A stretch of DNA of 64,000 nt, taken from the NCBI GenBank assembly GCA_002633025.1, contig NMRB01001154.1:1-64000 (forward strand), given 5' to 3'. The notes under the pieces were generated by a model that did no database searches, was not told the origin of the DNA, and saw only the letters and a list, made by a program, of their open reading frames with translations. This document shows positions 61,169-64,000 of this stretch, piece by piece. Both the position numbers and the translations under genes were made by a program. The stretch comes from Notospermus geniculatus (taxonomy: Eukaryota; Nemertea; Pilidiophora; Heteronemertea; Lineidae). The first letter of the stretch is position 1, and each line of letters begins with the position of its first letter.

Positions 61169-64000
61169 CTGCAGAAATAACAAAGCTGTTAGTAATCTGC
61201 AGGTGAAAATATAATGCTGACACAAAATAAATACCCTCAGGTACAATGTTCATAGAATTACGATCCGGGCATCTTGTACTGATCAACCGATTGAAATATG
61301 TGCTAACATTTGAAAAATTATGTCAAATTGACATGTGTATCGATTAGATTACGTAGGCCATTTACATGTACAATAGGTATAGTTTAAGAAACAATACAAT
61401 AAATGTTAACTTTACGATAACGTTATTTTTAATACTTCAGTTTCACCAGATTATATATTGCATTTTCGGAACAAAAAATAACGTTGTCGTAAAGTTAACC
61501 TTTACCGTTTTGTTCTAATTTTTTTATTAATCAGGCACAACATGAATGCTTTACTTCTCTTACCATAGTACGATCCCTAAAATGGTCACGCACACTAACA
61601 CAAAAATTGCCCCGATGATTCCACCAACAGCGCCGCTTACTGAAACAATGATCAGAATATTGTTTGAATCTTATGTAGATCACTGATAAATCTACATATA
61701 TCGGATTATCAAAAGGGTCACACTTTTCAAATGTAAATACATGTACTTCCCGCAGCATCATACTTCTCTGACTTAAGTGCTTTTGCAGCGCACATTATTG
61801 CACACTGAGGGCCGTAGCAACAGCGAAGATATTACCTTCAACTCAGATTGAGCCACTGCTTTTCAATATGTCCAGGTTTGCCAGGACATGACGTGACAAT
61901 GGAAATGTTGTGGCTCAACCTGAGTTCAAGATAATCTTCGTTGGTGCATAGTACGGTCCTTTATATTTTCGCCATGGCTTGATCTCAGAATGAGGTCAGT
62001 TTTGGTACTATTTTATGGTATTCAGTGTGACACTTGACCACTTTTTATAATGACAGACAAGCACAAACGCTTCGCGGAGCACCGCCTGTTTGTATGTTTA
62101 CCACAATGCTTGATAAACACAATTTTACTAAACGATGTCGTAAATCTGATACAGTAGTGAGCTTTCGCAAGCGCCCGGTTAGGCCATACGACAACGCAAA
62201 CTCGTCCCCAGTGGGTTTACGTTCCTACAACACCACTGGAAAGGGCTGACGACTTCAGGAATACTGCGCATGCGCGGTATACTAATTTATGAGGCGAATC
62301 ACACCGAGCTGGCACCTGCGGCATGATGTTCCCAACTAAACTATTCGTTTGAAATTGCTCTAATACTCAAACAACTTCGTGTTTTGGGTGTATTATATGA
62401 CTCTTTAGGCATATATGATATTTTTCAGTCATCGAAGAACGAAATATTGTGGGAAACAGACATTTTGGCACGCTGCCAGCGGTTGACCAGAAATTTTGGT
62501 CAGATCGCAGCCCTTTCCAGAGATATCCTCGGATGAGGTAGATCTGGGTACGAGATTGACGACAACGTTTATCTATTGTTTGGGTATTCCCACACAATAG
62601 ATAAACGTCGTCGCAGGGCCTAACCGGGCGCTTGCGAAAGCTCACTAGTGTTGCAGTTCTACTGAAGACAATTGAAATCTTCAACCACAACAACGATTTT
62701 TTTTCATCATGGGATGACGAATTCAAGAAGCTAAAGCAAGCTTACCGCTGCCCACTGGAGCAGATGCAATTGCGTTATATTGGGCCGGGCTAGAAGATAT
62801 GACTGCCGCAGTTGATGATGTACTAGGCACAGACACTGTCTTCTTGCATATTAAAATAACACTTTCAGAGGCTGAAACAAAGAATGGGTTGGTCTTTTGT
62901 CTCTCAATTTAGTATGTATTTACAGACATACACATTAGTGAGTTTTTGCAACCGCCCCTTGTTGGGCCAACGACTGCGCAATCTATTGTTCAGGTATACT
63001 CAAAGAAAATCGTAACGTAAATGTACAAGGTCTATCCGGGCGATTGCGAACAGTTCCAGTGTCAGATTTACAGCCGCTACATAGTAACAGTTTTCAAGGT
63101 GGGTTTAGAGTGCAAAACTCACATAAGTGTAAAAAATAGAAAAAAAACTTAGGGCGTATTATATATATCGGATGAAGCAGACCGCAGAACGGATACAGTT
63201 ATGAAGTGCAATTTATAGACGTTATTATGCGAGCTTAACTTATAAGGGATATGTAGGATGTACCGCAGATATGATAAAAAAATTCGCTTAGGTGGTAACG
63301 CAACTATAGAATCATCAGAAGGTATGGACATGCAGTTTATGCGATCGTTGGTTATTTGATACAAATGTGAATGAAATTCCCTGGTAGCCATCTCTGTTTG
63401 GGGATTTTTCCTTATTAATTGACCTCACTGACTCTGTTCCTGGCGAATGCCAGAAAGAACCGTCTCTCTGTATAGATTCGTCATCTTGGTAGTGAAAGTG
63501 TGTGTGTAGTATTTGTAGATTTTCTTTGTAAAGGGCCAATGGCATATAGGATTACTGAATAAATTGACATTATGGACCCGATTTGAGGAGCTTACATGTG
63601 GGCTTCGTACCTTTTAACTGAATTCTGAACTTCCCTTTTCCATTTACGCCAACATCATTCGTTCCAAACTCAATCCTGAAATTTTGTACACTGCTTTCAA
63701 ATGGCCCTGCTGTTGGATCCTCACCATAAACTTTATATGGGTCACGGTCATTCATAAAAGTCAAGTATTCCACCTTGTTTCCCGTGAACATCTTCAGGTT
63801 AACGTAGGCTGATAATGTACCCGATGTCCTTGTATCAGTAGGTGAACAGGAACATGTTGTACCATTCTTATAAATGAATGTGTCTGGATAGCCCGGGGAT
63901 AGAAGAAAGGATACACCTTTTGGAATGGTGATATGTACATCTGCGACCGCAGAGCAGAAATCAAACGTCGGTACTGAAATGAAAAATAATAAATGACACT
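60754..64000 (-). CDS. CUB-like single-pass receptor gene, 5' end off window
   Basis: Four exons chain in frame: 63973-63611 (phase 1-1), 62871-62746 (1-1), 61639-61564 (1-2), 61168-60754 (to stop). Together they give about 326 residues: CUB-like domain, Ser/Thr linker, one transmembrane helix and a tail of about 137 residues. The acceptor at 63974-63976 requires at least one more upstream exon, which must supply the signal peptide. The layout resembles type I membrane receptors that signal through phosphotyrosine; ligand and partner are unknown. No polyadenylation signal is obvious near the stop. Confidence 0.8.
61564..61639 (-). CDS. Receptor exon: transmembrane helix
   Basis: A 76-nt exon in phase 1-2 encoding SGAVGGIIGAIF then VLVCVTILGIVLW, a clear single membrane span with GxxxG-like small residues. 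The next exon supplies the last base of W and then KLGFIRFGKTRR, a basic stop-transfer stretch, which sets the tail in the cytoplasm. Confidence 0.82.
62155..62649. mobile_element. Inverted-repeat element, TAGTGAGCTTTCGCAAGCG termini
   Basis: TAGTGAGCTTTCGCAAGCGC followed by CCGGTTAGGCC at the left and its complement at the right (62618-62648). It lies in an intron of the receptor gene. A related arm (GTGAGTTTTTGCAACCGCC) occurs at 62939, with a matching GGGCGATTGCGAACAGTTCC near 63038, suggesting a second, decayed copy at about 62937-63060. Confidence 0.75.
62746..62871 (-). CDS. Receptor exon: Ser/Thr-rich stalk
   Basis: A 126-nt phase 1-1 exon encoding ASESVILICKKTVSVPSTSS, then TAAVISSSPAQYNAIASAP, then VGSG. 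It looks like a juxtamembrane stalk linking the CUB-like domain to the membrane. Acceptor TTTCAG, donor GTAAGC. Confidence 0.75.
62872..63610 (-). other. Receptor intron with decayed element
   Basis: A 739-bp intron. 62937-63060 looks like a decayed relative of the element at 62155-62649. The rest shows nothing recognisable. Confidence 0.55.
63611..63973 (-). CDS. Receptor exon: CUB-like domain
   Basis: A 363-nt phase 1-1 exon, the classic symmetric module. The protein includes VPTFDFCSAVADVHITIP, FLLSPGYPDTFIYKNGTTC, SCSP, VEYLTFMNDRDPYKVYG and NFRIEFGTNDVGVNGKGKF. SP-G-YP followed by an N-linked sequon and C-x-C, and the final GKGKFRIQL strand, match the CUB fold. The typical Cys spacing is only partly kept, so CUB-like is used. 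Donor GTACGA, acceptor TTTCAG. Confidence 0.78.

Overview
This is animal (metazoan) genomic DNA. The genes are built from GT-AG introns of 0.1-1.6 kb, the proteins are extracellular animal types (SEA domain, Ser/Thr mucin, CUB-like domain with a Tyr-rich receptor tail), and the non-coding DNA is full of short terminal-inverted-repeat elements and tRNA-derived SINEs. A marine invertebrate is most likely, but the sequence alone does not fix the phylum. Three single unresolved bases (51779, 57432, 58756) fit a draft assembly.

Positions 1-49203 (minus strand) hold one giant gene that runs off the left edge. I could chain 23 exons from a start codon at 49203 to position 1, with every GT-AG junction keeping the reading frame. 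They encode at least about 12,290 residues. The layout is: secretion signal, polybasic site and Lys/Ser/Glu repeat, then six Thr/Ser/Glu/Pro mucin exons (7.6, 8.5, 2.6, 8.0, 6.2 and >2.4 kb) separated by five SEA domains. Each SEA domain is spread over three small exons with phases 1-0-2-1, and its last strand lies at the start of the next exon. It is a MUC16-like architecture: a giant heavily O-glycosylated cell-surface or secreted mucin whose SEA modules can self-cleave at a Gly-Ser bond. Neither the C-terminus nor any membrane anchor is in the window.

The gene grew by repetition at three scales. Minisatellites of 60 and 126 bp and higher-order repeats of 237, 264 and 345 bp lie inside the mucin exons. 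SEA-plus-mucin cassettes are duplicated. A recent tandem duplication of about 5 kb produced SEA2/SEA3 and a chimeric mucin exon at 25086-27647. Introns carry mobile elements whose empty target sites survive in the duplicated paralogous intron.

Positions 49204-60753 are intergenic and contain no gene I can support; they hold about ten non-autonomous DNA-transposon-like elements and hairpins. Positions 60754-64000 (minus strand) hold the 3' half of a second gene: a single-pass receptor-like protein with a CUB-like ectodomain exon, a linker, a transmembrane helix and a cytoplasmic tail rich in tyrosine motifs (Grb2-type YxN, ITIM-like and ITAM-like YxxL). Its 5' exons lie beyond the right edge.
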